Origin: Foetidibacter luteolus
GTDB taxonomy: Bacteria > Bacteroidota > Bacteroidia > Chitinophagales > Chitinophagaceae
NCBI RefSeq assembly: GCF_009650435.1
Contig: NZ_VVIP01000090.1
Span: 1 to 64,000 of the forward strand
DNA: 64,000 bases
Direction of reading: 5' to 3'
How positions within the stretch are numbered: the first letter of the stretch is position 1; the number at the start of each line of letters is the position of its first letter. The notes under the pieces were generated by a model. The model saw nothing but the letters and a program-made list of their open reading frames with translations, had not been told where the DNA came from and did not search any database. Of this stretch, positions 53,862-63,398 are shown piece after piece. A program made the translations under genes and the position numbers.

Positions 53862-54323
53862 TTATCTTAGCGCTTCGAATGCATACCTGGCGGTAGCCCA
53901 AAACGCATCCAATGCAATTATCCGTGGTTTAAAAAACGTGATAATTTCCGGCCAGTCTGCCTGGTTAAAAATATTTACCCCTTCTGCCTGCTTGTAAATG
54001 GTGCTGATTATTTTTCCATGTTCATCATGTGTATGCAACAGCCATGTCCACTCTTCGTCCAGGGCGTTGTGCAACAGGTGTTTTAACTGTTCAAACTGCT
54101 CAAAGTACAAGGCCTGCAAACCGGTATCTTTATGGGTAAGCGTGATGGCGATAGAAGCTTTCTTATTATCAGCATTCATCCTGAAGTAAATATCTTTTTC
54201 ACTGGTTTTGTAATTCATCCAGTTTACCCGTTCCCCATCAGCCGAAAGTATAGGCGCCATATACTGCCCGAACGCCGTCCAGAATTCCTGCTTTAACTGC
54301 GTAGCCTGCTGCCTTGAATACAT
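53862..54323 (-). CDS. DUF4268-family protein
   Basis: 153 residues, normal for the family. Pattern LKQEFWTAFGQYMAPI, VNWMNYKTSEKDIYFRMNAD and KASIAITLTHKDTG, with EWTWLLHTHDEHGK later. Cytoplasmic protein of unknown function; related folds occur in restriction-like contexts, but no such partner is here. Confidence 0.85.
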   Translation of the reverse strand: MYSRQQATQLKQEFWTAFGQYMAPILSADGERVNWMNYKTSEKDIYFRMNADNKKASIAITLTHKDTGLQALYFEQFEQLKHLLHNALDEEWTWLLHTHDEHGKIISTIYKQAEGVNIFNQADWPEIITFFKPRIIALDAFWATARYAFEALR

Positions 54324-54420
54324 GAGGCAAAAATAAGGGAGAACCTGGGGGCGACAAGATGATAATACCGGTATATATGTGGGTTATTATTTGGCATACA
54401 GACCACTCCACATAAAAAGC

Positions 54421-54550
54421 AGCGTGCTGCACCATCGGGTGAGGGATTGAAGCGGATACCCCGGTGAGGCCTTTGCAGCAGGGCCCTGTGCCGGAGTATG
54501 AGCGGAAAGCCCGGCCCCTTGCGCAGCTTGGGGACACCCCCAAAAGCAAG
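54421..54550 (-). repeat. Intergenic repeat family B, copy 1
   Basis: About 130 bases, minus orientation, between divergent genes. Read on the minus strand: CCCCAAGCTGCGCAAGGGG, CTCATACTCCGGCACAG, and a CACCGGGGTATCCGCTTCA-type end with ATCCCTCACCC. The same order of blocks occurs at 60391 in plus orientation. Confidence 0.8.
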
Positions 54551-54660
54551 TACGAAAAGTGAAGTACAAAGTACTTGCGATATGTTTGATGTGGGATGTA
54601 CGATGTGTATGTCTGAAATACCATTTTCTGCCGATCTTCACCGGGTAAACATGATTAAAG

Positions 54661-55329
54661 ATGGCTAATCTGAAAGTTATCATTACCGGCGCTACGGGCA
54701 TGGTGGGTGAAGGTGTACTGTTTGAATGCCTCGAAAACAAAAATGTTGGCGAAGTACTAATGATTAACCGCAGGCATTATGAACGGCAGCATACAAAACT
54801 GAAAGAGCTGATTGTTCCGGATTTTTTTGACATAGAAAAGTTTTCAGAACATGTTACCGGCTACGATGCCTGCTTTTTCTGCGCCGGCATAAGCTCAGTA
54901 GGCATGAAGGAAGACAAATACACCCGCATTACCTACGATACCACCATGGCATTTGCAAAAGCGTTGCTGGCCGCAAACAACAATATGGTGTTTACGTATG
55001 TATCAGGCAGCCATACAGACAGCACGGAAAAAGGCAGGGTAATGTGGGCAAGGGTAAAAGGGAAAACTGAAAACCAACTGGCCAAACTGCCATTTAAAGC
55101 GGAGTACAATTTCAGGCCGGGTATAATGCTGCCTTTCGCGGGCCAGCAAAATTGGAAAAGTGTCTACAAATTTATCGCAAAGGTTATTCGTGTTTTTGCA
55201 CCGGGCAGTGTGCTAACCATGCAAGAGGTAGGGCGGGCCATGATTAACGCGGTTATTAGAGGCTATCCTAAACAAATACTGGAAATAACTGACATAAAAC
55301 AACTGGCCAAAGCTTCTGGTGATAATTGA
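54661..55329 (+). CDS. NAD(P)-binding Rossmann-fold epimerase-like protein
   Basis: 222 residues. Motif VIITGATGMVGEGVLFECLE, then DACFFCAGISSVGM and YVSGSHTDSTEKG. It resembles short atypical SDR/NmrA-like proteins (HTATIP2/epimerase type) that lack the classic YxxxK triad in the usual place. Substrate unknown. Confidence 0.85.
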   Translation: MANLKVIITGATGMVGEGVLFECLENKNVGEVLMINRRHYERQHTKLKELIVPDFFDIEKFSEHVTGYDACFFCAGISSVGMKEDKYTRITYDTTMAFAKALLAANNNMVFTYVSGSHTDSTEKGRVMWARVKGKTENQLAKLPFKAEYNFRPGIMLPFAGQQNWKSVYKFIAKVIRVFAPGSVLTMQEVGRAMINAVIRGYPKQILEITDIKQLAKASGDN

Positions 55330-55341
55330 ATGGCCTATGCG

Positions 55342-56007
55342 CTAATGCTGTAATATCTTATCTATCCAATCATTGGTTATGCTGGCAAGCTCTGAAATAA
55401 CATCCCGTTTACCCGCTTTGAAAGAATGGTCGGCTCCGTCAATTTTTTCCAGTTGAGCAGCGGGCAAGGCGGCGCAAACTTCTTCTATCAACTCCCATGT
55501 TGCCAGTGTATCCTTGGTGCCTTGCAAAAACAGCATGGGCACTAAAATTTCTTTTAAGTGTTCAGCCCTTTCCACGGAAGGTTTACCGGCCGGGTGCAGC
55601 GGAAAACCATAAAAAATAATGCCTTTTACAGCAGCCGGTGGATGAGCCGCCAGCAACTGCGAACTCATTCTGCCACCGAATGATTTACCTGATACAAACA
55701 GCGGCAGCGCCGGCGAAGTTTTTTTAGCATGGGCAGTGACCGCCTGAATGGTTTGGTGTGCAACAGCAGGGGTATCTGGCCTTCCCTTTTTGTTTTCCAT
55801 AAACGGAAAGTTAAACCGCACCGTAGCAATACCCGCATTGGCTAAGGCACCGGCAAGGGTTACTAAAAAAGCATGGTTCATACCGGCACCGGCGCCATGG
55901 GCCAGCGTTAAAAGGCATTTGGCTTTCTCCGGAAGAATGTATTCTGCCGTAACTGACCCTATAGTGGTGGCGACTTTAACAGACGCTGTTTTTTTCTTCA
56001 TGGCCAA
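55342..56007 (-). CDS. Alpha/beta hydrolase
   Basis: 221 residues, cytoplasmic. LTLAHGAGAGMNHAF forms the oxyanion part, GKSFGG with nucleophile S109, FLQGTKDTLATWE (Asp) and IDGADHSFK (His) complete the triad. Resembles KANL3/Tex30-type hydrolases. Substrate unknown; converges on the Rossmann-fold gene 12 bases away. Confidence 0.88.
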   Translation of the reverse strand: MAMKKKTASVKVATTIGSVTAEYILPEKAKCLLTLAHGAGAGMNHAFLVTLAGALANAGIATVRFNFPFMENKKGRPDTPAVAHQTIQAVTAHAKKTSPALPLFVSGKSFGGRMSSQLLAAHPPAAVKGIIFYGFPLHPAGKPSVERAEHLKEILVPMLFLQGTKDTLATWELIEEVCAALPAAQLEKIDGADHSFKAGKRDVISELASITNDWIDKILQH

Positions 56008-56125
56008 CCTGTTTATACTTTTATGGAACTCAAATATAACGCAGCGGTAGAATGTTGCTGAAAGAGCAGAGCAATAAAAGGATTATGACCATCTCGTCGC
56101 AACACCTGCGGCCGGTAACAAAAGG

Positions 56126-57535
56126 TTAAACAGGTTGCGGAAACCCCGCCGTGTGGGCCCTTTTGTTAATAGGCACAAAAGCGCTTTTAATTATGTACCA
56201 AAACACCGGCAACAGAAAAGATGGAGCCAGCAATGCAGATAGGCCTGCCTGCATGTGCATAACATTGATGAATGTTTGATAGAGTTTTTTGTCTTTAGAA
56301 GTCACCTCAATGGCGTACCGCAAAAACCAGGAGATAACCGGCATAGCCGGTGGCCTGCTGCCTTTAGTTTGCGCATAGCTGAGATCTATGGCTGTGGTTA
56401 AAAACCAGGGCAGGTTTAAATGCCTGGATGCCTGGTACTGGAACTTTTTAGAAAGTCCAATGATGCTGTTTCCTGGCTTTGATGATTGCTTATTTAAAGA
56501 TTGCTGTAAAGCTTTGGCGTAAAAAGCAGCCAGCGTAATGCCCTGGCCGAAGATGGGATTGAATACGCAATTGGCATCACCGGTTACAATAAGCCCTTCC
56601 GGAAAACGGGGGAGTTTTTCATAATATCTTCTGTAAACTTTAGGTATTTTATATACTTTGGTTTTGCCAAGCGGTACTTTGTCTTTTATGTAATTATAAA
56701 TGTCAGGTTTCGGCAATGACCGGGCAAAAGCCAAAAAACCAGCATCGTCAACAGGTGCATGGTCACCAAAGTAGCCATTCATTGTAACCATGCACTGATT
56801 GCCCTGAATATGGGCCATCAGCCCCAGCCTCCATGCATGGGGCATTTTTGGAAAAAGCACCAGGGCTTTCCAGCCATCATCAAAATTCTCCTGCTGGCTG
56901 TATAAACGGCTGGCATAGCCAAGGTTTATTTCAAGCGCTGCTTCTTTTGGCGCCGTATAACCCATTTGTGTAAGCCACAAAGGTGTTTCAGAACCTCTGC
57001 CACAGGCATCCACCGTTAAGGCAGCCTCTATATTTTCTGTTTGATTATTGCTGCCGCATAACATAGTTACACCTGTAACAACACTTTTATCTTTATTGGT
57101 AAGCAGCCCTTTAACCATGCAATTTTCCCTGATGGTAACATTGTGACAATCCAGCATCAACCGGTTTCTTATGTGCCACTCCAGGTAGGGCCTCAAAGAC
57201 AACAGGCATTTTACATTACTGGTATGGCGGGACCTCCATGAACCCTGGAAAAGCCAACATATATCCCGGGCAAAATCTACCAACTCTACACCAGGCTCTT
57301 CCATTTGCTGCACGATGCCGGGGAAAAAATTTTCCAAAAGGTTAAGCCCGGAACTTAATATAGCATGCAGGTGGTTACCCTGGGGTATGGTTTTGCGCAG
57401 CAGAGGCCCCTGGGGTAAATTATCTTTTTCAAGAATAGTAACCTTTTCAAAATAACCGGCCAACACACGGGCGGAAAGCAACCCGGCAACGCTTCCACCA
57501 ATAACAACAGCGTGCAAGCCTATATGCTTTATCAT
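56126..57535 (-). CDS. FAD-dependent monooxygenase-like protein
   Basis: 469 residues. FAD-binding start HAVVIGGSVAGLLSARVLAG, then the acidic ribose-binding EKDNLP, a DACGRGSETPLWL (DG-type) motif and GDANCVFNPIFGQGITLAA near residue 325. Belongs with group A flavin hydroxylases and geranylgeranyl-reductase-like proteins. A C-terminal helical part follows. Substrate unknown; single gene. Confidence 0.88.
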   Translation of the reverse strand: MIKHIGLHAVVIGGSVAGLLSARVLAGYFEKVTILEKDNLPQGPLLRKTIPQGNHLHAILSSGLNLLENFFPGIVQQMEEPGVELVDFARDICWLFQGSWRSRHTSNVKCLLSLRPYLEWHIRNRLMLDCHNVTIRENCMVKGLLTNKDKSVVTGVTMLCGSNNQTENIEAALTVDACGRGSETPLWLTQMGYTAPKEAALEINLGYASRLYSQQENFDDGWKALVLFPKMPHAWRLGLMAHIQGNQCMVTMNGYFGDHAPVDDAGFLAFARSLPKPDIYNYIKDKVPLGKTKVYKIPKVYRRYYEKLPRFPEGLIVTGDANCVFNPIFGQGITLAAFYAKALQQSLNKQSSKPGNSIIGLSKKFQYQASRHLNLPWFLTTAIDLSYAQTKGSRPPAMPVISWFLRYAIEVTSKDKKLYQTFINVMHMQAGLSALLAPSFLLPVFWYIIKSAFVPINKRAHTAGFPQPV

Positions 57536-57924
57536 AGAATGATTGTTAGAAGGGGGGTATAATTGTACCAGGCGCCTGTTAAAAGCAACGGGATAGTAAA
57601 TTCAAAAACAAACATTTATATAAAGCCGATGCAATAACGCTTACATTTTTTACACAAACGTATCATAGCCGGATGATAAAACAACCCCATTTCCGCAGCA
57701 GTTGCCTACACAGGTTTTTGGCATGGTTTAAACCAGGATACGCAGGATAAATTTAACTAAAACCAATACAACGTAAACGGGGAATTTTTACGTACAGTTT
57801 AGATATGGTTTGAGATAACCGGCGTGCATGTTAATATTTTCTTACCTGCCTGACGGGCATTGTTTTTTTCGGGTTTAAAGTCCCAATGTTACTGCACAGC
57901 ACACCAGAAATTTGTGTGATTTTT
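57536..57924. other. Gap with no recognised feature
   Basis: About 390 bases between the flavoprotein and the SDR gene, both on the minus strand. It must hold the flavoprotein promoter; no gene, RNA or repeat is seen. Confidence 0.45.
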
Positions 57925-58689
57925 TTATACAAACATGCCGCCAGAGGCTTCAATTCTCTGGCCATTAATCCACCTTGCGTCTTCGGTACATAAAAAGGCA
58001 ACAATGCCGCCAATATCTTCCGGCAAACCAGCCCTGCCAAGCGCAGTTACAGATGAAACAAAGTTGTTAATGGCTGGATTGTCCCTAACACCGCCACCAT
58101 TAAAATCTGTTTCAATGGCGCCGGGTGCTACCACATTTGCAGCAATACCCCTGGGGCCTAACTCCCTGGCCAAATACCTGGTGAATGTTTCAACCGCACC
58201 TTTCATGGATGCATAAGCCGAAGCGCCTGCCAGTGAAAAACGTGCCAGTCCACTGGAGATATTAATAATGCGGCCACCATTGTTAACCAGCCCCAGCGAC
58301 CCCTGCGTTAAAAAATAAACCCCTTTAAAATGCACGTTCACCAACTCATCAAATTGCTCTTCGGTAGTTTCGGCAATGGATGCGTGTAAGCCAGTACCTG
58401 CATTATTGACCAAGAAATCAAAATGGCTGGCATTAAACTTATCGTTTAATACTGTAACCAATTTCTCAAAAAATTCGGGAAAAGATTTTGTGTTGCCGGC
58501 ATTTAACTGCAGTGCCGCCGCCTTTTGACCGCCAGCTTCAATTTCCGCTACTACTTTTTTAGCTTCAACCTCGTTGGAATGATAGGTGATAATTACATCT
58601 ATGCCTTTTTTGGCAATGTTTAATGCCATGTTCTTACCCAACCCGCGGCTGCCCCCTGTAACCAGGGCTATTTTGTTTTTAGTACCCAT
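57925..58689 (-). CDS. Short-chain dehydrogenase/reductase
   Basis: 254 residues, classical SDR. Cofactor motif TGGSRGLG (11-18), NNAG, catalytic Ser in ISSGLARF and Y159-x3-K163 in SAYASMKG, then VAPGAIETDF. Ends INGQRIEASGGMFV. Likely NADP-dependent. Divergent-head neighbour of the AraC gene (58803), which may regulate it. Confidence 0.93.
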   Translation of the reverse strand: MGTKNKIALVTGGSRGLGKNMALNIAKKGIDVIITYHSNEVEAKKVVAEIEAGGQKAAALQLNAGNTKSFPEFFEKLVTVLNDKFNASHFDFLVNNAGTGLHASIAETTEEQFDELVNVHFKGVYFLTQGSLGLVNNGGRIINISSGLARFSLAGASAYASMKGAVETFTRYLARELGPRGIAANVVAPGAIETDFNGGGVRDNPAINNFVSSVTALGRAGLPEDIGGIVAFLCTEDARWINGQRIEASGGMFV

Positions 58690-58802
58690 CTTGCTATTGT
58701 TTTTATTGCTTTTGATGGCACAAAGTTGGCATCAAAACCAGTGGTGTTGTTTGTAAAAAGCAAAGCAAGATTTGCAAATTTCAAAGAATGGGCATGCAGC
58801 GC

Positions 58803-59726
58803 TTACACCCTGAAGTTGTTGGGGGAATAGTTGGTTTGCCTTTTAAAGAAGTTTGAAAAATGCGCCACTTCTTCAAAGCCCAGGGAGTAAGCTATTTCGG
58901 ATATATTCCAGTCAGTTTGTTTTAAAAGAAATTTGGCTTCCTGTATAATCCGGTTACTGATAAGGTAGGTAGTTGTTTTGCCTGTGTTTTCCTTTAACAC
59001 TGAGTTAAGGTGATTGATGTGTACTGATAACCTGTCTGCAAAATCTTTGGCAGACCGCAGCTCTATTTGTTGTTGCGGCGTTTCTATGGGAAATTGCCTC
59101 TCCAGCAACTCAAGAAACAGGGAAGCCACCCTTTCAGATGCTGTATGACCGGAATGCAGCGCAGTAGCAGGTTGCAGCTTTTGCCCGTAATGGATTAGCT
59201 CAAGTACATAATTGCGCAACAGGTCGTATTTAAACGCATAGCCTGAGTTTATTTCCCGATGCATTTTTTTAAATACAGCTTCAATTTCGGCCTCATCTTC
59301 TGGCGGTAGCTGGAAAACAGGATATCCGCTGGCCTTAAAAATAGGCAGCTCGTCCAATACAACGCCGCTTTTTGTTTTCACCAGGAAGTCGGACGTAAAT
59401 ACACAAAAGTGGCCGGATTGGCTGGCATCCAGGGGCTGCCAGTGATAGGGTATTTTAGGCGTAGCAAACAGCAACGCGTTCTTTTCAATATTGATTATTT
59501 TATCCGCGTATTCAGCCCTGTTCCTGCCTTTAACAAGGCTTATTTTATAATAGGCCCGCCGGTTGTAAGGCATTATCTTTTTCTCCTTCATTCTTTCAAA
59601 CAAAGCGGCTATATCAAACACATTAAAATGCCCGATTTCTTTGTTAACGCCTTCCGGTAGGGTAGCGTCAATTTCTTTGTAAAACTGCTCGAGGGATGTT
59701 AGCTTCAATTGAGTTGATGTTTGCAA
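58803..59726 (-). CDS. AraC-family transcriptional regulator
   Basis: 307 residues. The N-terminal cupin-like sensor part (to about 190) is followed by a full AraC HTH pair: SAKDFADRLSVHINHLNSVL and WNISEIAYSLGFEEVAHFSN, then FFKRQTNYSPNNFR. Encoded upstream of the SDR gene on the same strand, 113 bases before it. A likely local activator (inference). Confidence 0.92.
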   Translation of the reverse strand: MQTSTQLKLTSLEQFYKEIDATLPEGVNKEIGHFNVFDIAALFERMKEKKIMPYNRRAYYKISLVKGRNRAEYADKIINIEKNALLFATPKIPYHWQPLDASQSGHFCVFTSDFLVKTKSGVVLDELPIFKASGYPVFQLPPEDEAEIEAVFKKMHREINSGYAFKYDLLRNYVLELIHYGQKLQPATALHSGHTASERVASLFLELLERQFPIETPQQQIELRSAKDFADRLSVHINHLNSVLKENTGKTTTYLISNRIIQEAKFLLKQTDWNISEIAYSLGFEEVAHFSNFFKRQTNYSPNNFRV

Positions 59727-59924
59727 ATTTCAAAGGTAGCAGAAAACACCTGCATATTCAACACCTGCTACTACCCTGCCACCTTACAAATTGGAATTGG
59801 GGATGATTATTGCGGGCATTGTTTTTATCTATTAAAATTGTCCGTTGTCTATTTTACCGGTATTTCCCTACCGTACGCAGTAGGTTTGTGCATCATTCTT
59901 TTTGCACCGTTAAAACCTGGCATA

Positions 59925-60341
59925 ATGCTAAAAATCATCCTTCTGTTTATTGCCTCACTGGCTGCCTATGGCGCTTATGCGCAAAACCCTGTTGGAAAAT
60001 GGAAAAAGATATCACATGTTTCTTCGTATAACGGTCAGAGTTTCGACTCTCACCTGGCGCTTTTGCAACAGCGGCCATGTGCAGCCAATATTGTATGGGA
60101 AATTAATGCGGATAATACTTTCCGCCTTAATGCCGCCAACAGTGGTTGCGACCAGCGCTACAAAGAAATACAGGAAAAACTGTGGAGCAAGACAAAGTGG
60201 AAAATGGAGGGCAACCTGTTCACCACATCGGCCACCAATTTTGCAGTGGGCCAAACCTATACAATCGTTTTTTCCGGCAACAAACTGGTGCTCACAGGTA
60301 CTGAAGGCCAAGGTGTTATTACCTACCAGCGTATCCCCTAA
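59925..60341 (+). CDS. Exported lipocalin-like protein
   Basis: 138 residues from the ATG at 59925; the open frame upstream has no signal-like start. Signal peptide (LAAYGAYAQ), then VGKWKKISHVSSYNG, NADNTFRLNAANSGCD and a beta-rich ending. Pattern of small lipocalin-like proteins of Bacteroidota. Binding partner unknown. Confidence 0.75.
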   Translation: MLKIILLFIASLAAYGAYAQNPVGKWKKISHVSSYNGQSFDSHLALLQQRPCAANIVWEINADNTFRLNAANSGCDQRYKEIQEKLWSKTKWKMEGNLFTTSATNFAVGQTYTIVFSGNKLVLTGTEGQGVITYQRIP

Positions 60342-60390
60342 ACTTTTACCAATGCACTCTTAAGGTTACTGAATGATATGCGTAGTGCAT

Positions 60391-60560
60391 ATTGGGGGGT
60401 GCCCCCAAGCTGCGCAAGGGGTCGGGCTGAACTGCGTTCGCAACCTTCGTCAAAGCAACATTTAGTTGCTTCTCCTCGATTGTGCTCATACTCCGGCACA
60501 GAAGCCTACACACAAAACCTTCACCGGGGTAACCGCTTCAATCCCTCACCCAAAGTGCAA
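60391..60560 (+). repeat. Intergenic repeat family B, copy 2
   Basis: About 170 bases, plus orientation. Blocks CCCCAAGCTGCGCAAGGGG, GTGCTCATACTCCGGCACAG and CACCGGGGTAACCGCTTCAA then TCCCTCACCC match copy 1 (54421), with about 55 extra bases between the first two blocks. Confidence 0.8.
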
Positions 60561-60730
60561 CCTGCGGTATGGTGGCAGGCCGGCATTTGCGCAGATGGTA
60601 AAAATGCCATAGCCTTCCGTCCTGCTTAAAGAAATTCCGCAGCACGTTAATATTAGCTACTTTTAATGTCACGTTATCGCTTGCAACCGTCTTCAAGGCC
60701 CTTTATTATTCATTATTAAATTACCAAACA

Positions 60731-61459
60731 ATGAAGCAGTCCAGCTTTACAGGCACGCTTTTTTGCGTAGTCCTGGTTATTGTATTTACCTCTTGCGGCG
60801 GCAGTAACGAAAAAACAGCAACTACAGACACCACTGCCAAAACCACCGCGCCGGAAGCGCCCAAAAACACCATCAGCACCACCCCTGAAAACCTGATGGT
60901 TGTAACACACAAGGTGGCAAATTTTGCAAAGTGGAAAGCATCTTACGAAGAGCATGATTCCATGCGGCTGGCCAATGGCATTCACAGCTATGTAATAGGC
61001 CGTGGTTTCCAGGATACCAATATGATAATGGTGGCAGTTAAGGTAGATGACGTTGCCAAAGCAAAAGCATTCGCCAAAGATGCCAGCCTCAGGAAAGCCA
61101 TGCAAAAAGGAGGTGTAACAGGCACCCCTTCCATAGCATTTATTGTAACTACCTGGCAGGATACTGCTTCCATTTCAACCGACTTACGCTCAAGAACTTC
61201 TTTTACTGTAAAGGATTGGGACGCGTGGCTGAAAGCTTTTGAAGAAGGCAGGCAGGAACGGATAGACAACGGTATTACCGACCGGGTTATAAGCCATGAT
61301 GCGGACGATAACAAAAAAGTTTCGCTGGTTACGGCAGTAACAGATACAGCCAAAGCCTTTGCCTACTACAAATCTGACGCGTTGAAACAAAGAAGGATTG
61401 CCGGAGGTGTAACCAGCGAGCCTGAACGGTTTCTTTTCAGGATTGTGCAACGCTATTAG
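60731..61459 (+). CDS. Lipoprotein with two tandem ferredoxin-like domains
   Basis: 242 residues. Lipobox VFTSC, Thr-rich linker, then two similar domains of about 85 residues: the first with HKVANFAKWKASYEEHDSMR and GGVTGTPSIAFIV, the second with KDWDAWLKAFEEGRQERIDN and GGVTSEPERFLFRIV. Both look like dimeric alpha-beta barrel (ABM-type) units, joined in one chain by internal duplication. Periplasmic or outer-membrane anchored; function unknown. Confidence 0.75.
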   Translation: MKQSSFTGTLFCVVLVIVFTSCGGSNEKTATTDTTAKTTAPEAPKNTISTTPENLMVVTHKVANFAKWKASYEEHDSMRLANGIHSYVIGRGFQDTNMIMVAVKVDDVAKAKAFAKDASLRKAMQKGGVTGTPSIAFIVTTWQDTASISTDLRSRTSFTVKDWDAWLKAFEEGRQERIDNGITDRVISHDADDNKKVSLVTAVTDTAKAFAYYKSDALKQRRIAGGVTSEPERFLFRIVQRY

Positions 61460-61477
61460 TTAAACACTCAGCCGCTA

Positions 61478-61510
61478 AAAAAAGATGAGGGTTTTGGCCT
61501 CATCTTTTTT
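61478..61510 (+). terminator. Terminator after the two-domain lipoprotein gene
   Basis: Stem AAAAGATGAGG / CCTCATCTTTT with a seven-base loop (61491-61497) and a run of T, 19 bases after the stop. Confidence 0.88.
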
Positions 61511-61649
61511 ATGTGGCTACCTGTAATCATCAGCTTTATACTTTGTCACTAATGGCACTTCTGAATGTCTGTTTCGCCCCCTGTGTTACAGGTATTTGCT
61601 TACTAGCTTTACAACTTTCTGCTTTCTTAACATTGCAATACTTAATAAA

Positions 61650-62090
61650 ATGGCAAGCGTTAGCACTTATCTCAACTTTTCGCGTAACACTGAGGAAGCT
61701 TTTAACTTTTACAAATCAGTTTTCGGTGGCGAATTTTTCGGCAATGGCTTCATGCGGTTTGGCGATGTGCCAGCTTCACCGGGCAACCCGCCCATGCCGG
61801 AAGAAGATAAAAACCTGGTAATGCATGTAGAGCTGCGCATTCTTGGCGTGCATAGCCTGATGGGTACAGATGCGCCTGAGTCAATGGGTTTTAAGCTAAC
61901 CTTTGGCAACAACAGCTACATTAACCTTCAGCCGGATACGAGGAAGGAAACAAAAGAACTGTTTGCTAAACTTTCCGAAGGCGGCACAGTTACTACGCAA
62001 CTGCAGGATATGTTTTGGGGCGATTATTTTGGCACCCTTACAGACAAATACGGCGTACAGTGGATGTTTAATTGTGGCGAAAAGCAATAA
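61650..62090 (+). CDS. VOC-family (PhnB-like) protein
   Basis: 146 residues from the ATG at 61650. Typical PhnB pattern: VSTYLNFSRNTEEAFNFYKS, FGDVPASPGNPPMPEEDKN, HVELRILGVHSLMGTD and the closing WGDYFGTLTDKYGVQWMFN. Glyoxalase-fold protein, possible metal-dependent enzyme; substrate unknown. Confidence 0.92.
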   Translation: MASVSTYLNFSRNTEEAFNFYKSVFGGEFFGNGFMRFGDVPASPGNPPMPEEDKNLVMHVELRILGVHSLMGTDAPESMGFKLTFGNNSYINLQPDTRKETKELFAKLSEGGTVTTQLQDMFWGDYFGTLTDKYGVQWMFNCGEKQ

Positions 62091-62175
62091 CGGAGCCTGG
62101 CTATTAAATAGGGTTGCATGCAAATTGTTGCCCCGTTTAACCCGGCTCTATCTGCTCCTAACATAATAATACAAT

Positions 62176-62532
62176 ATGACTACAAGAGAAATAGCCAACC
62201 GGCTGGTAAACATGTGCCGCAATGGCCAGGTGGAAGAAGCCAAGGAAGCATTGTTTTCATCAGACATTATAAGTATTGAACCGGTGGAAGGCTTGCTGCC
62301 AAAGGAAACAAAAGGCATGGATGCCATCCGCAAGAAGGCGGAGCTTTTCATTAGTATGGTGGAGAATTTTTATGGGGACACGATATCTGACCCACTGGTG
62401 GCCGGCGATTACTTCTCCCTAACCTGGGATACAGATATTCAAATGAAAAACGAAGCCCGTAAAACCGTGAGCGAATTATGTGTATATAAAACAAGCGGCG
62501 GTAAAATTGTTTCCGAACAGTTTTTCTATTAG
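62176..62532 (+). CDS. SnoaL-like NTF2-fold protein
   Basis: 118 residues, no signal. ANRLVNMCRNGQVEEAKEAL, SIEPVEGLLPKETKGMDAI and a closing YKTSGGKIVSEQFFY give a complete small NTF2-like fold. Follows the VOC gene by 85 bases and may be in its operon. Confidence 0.85.
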   Translation: MTTREIANRLVNMCRNGQVEEAKEALFSSDIISIEPVEGLLPKETKGMDAIRKKAELFISMVENFYGDTISDPLVAGDYFSLTWDTDIQMKNEARKTVSELCVYKTSGGKIVSEQFFY

Positions 62533-62614
62533 CAAAGCATATAGCAAACCAGCCTTTTTATTTAACTGTCGTGCATCATTATGTACTCCTGTGGCGTGTC
62601 TCCATGCAGATACC

Positions 62615-62640
62615 ACTGTTGCGTGTCTTCACGCAACAGT
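62615..62640 (+). repeat. Perfect hairpin in the gap before the ankyrin gene
   Basis: Arms ACTGTTGCGTG / CACGCAACAGT, 11 bp, loop TCTT. No T-run follows, so it is part of a repeat rather than a standard terminator. Confidence 0.6.
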
Positions 62641-62647
62641 ACTGCAA

Positions 62648-62716
62648 GGGCTTAAAAGCTGCCCAATGAAACGAACGATGAAGTGATTGCGACGCAACGA
62701 AGCTCCCCCATGAAAA
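62648..62716 (+). repeat. Intergenic repeat family C, copy 2
   Basis: GCCCAATGAAACGAACGATG and GACGCAACGAAGCTCCC, matching the copy at 51881 block by block. Lies just after the hairpin at 62615. Confidence 0.6.
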
Positions 62717-62753
62717 ACCGAACGCTGGTATCTAAACTTTGCTGAATGCCCAT

Positions 62754-63398
62754 TTATTCCTGGGTTAAAAGTTTTTTTACCGCTTCATCTTCATCACCAA
62801 GCATGTCAAAAACAGATGCACCTTCCACATTAGGAATATGTTTATCAGCGCCGGCTTCAAGCAGGCTTTTAATGCAGGCATAGTAGCTTTGCGGGTTGCC
62901 GGTGCAGGCATTCTTTAACCCGTGAACGGCCCAGAAAATTGGCGTTGCCTTAAAATCTATACATAGCTTGTTAATATCAGGCTTTTCCTGCAGCAGCCGT
63001 TCCACAAGCTTATCCCTTCCGCACCAGGCAGCCCAGTGCAAAGCAGTTCCACCATGGCATCCCCTATGGTTAATATCGGCGCCGTGCTCTATGTAAAGAA
63101 AAGCCACCTTGTCAGCATGCAGACTTGCCGCGGCAACGAGAGGCGAGTCTTTTTTCTCAGTTAGTTCTCCCCCATTTACATCTGCGCCGTGCTGCAAAAA
63201 TATTGTTGCCATGGCAACAGCTTCTTCATCAGTATATGTGTTGGCAAAAACCCCATCGCAAATACGGTGCAGCGGGTGGGCCTTTGTTGTATTCACTTCA
63301 TCATAAGCAATGCCTTCATTAGCCAGGCTGGCATTACTGGCCAGTGCCTGCTCAATGCCCTGGTAGTCTTTGTTATTAATAAGGTTCCGTATGTCCAT
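62754..63398 (-). CDS. Ankyrin-repeat protein
   Basis: 214 residues, no signal. About four or five ankyrin repeats; clearest are HGADINHRGCHGGTALHWAA and DSPLVAAASLHADKVAFLYI. Protein-binding scaffold, partner unknown. Single gene on the minus strand. Confidence 0.9.
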   Translation of the reverse strand: MDIRNLINNKDYQGIEQALASNASLANEGIAYDEVNTTKAHPLHRICDGVFANTYTDEEAVAMATIFLQHGADVNGGELTEKKDSPLVAAASLHADKVAFLYIEHGADINHRGCHGGTALHWAAWCGRDKLVERLLQEKPDINKLCIDFKATPIFWAVHGLKNACTGNPQSYYACIKSLLEAGADKHIPNVEGASVFDMLGDEDEAVKKLLTQE

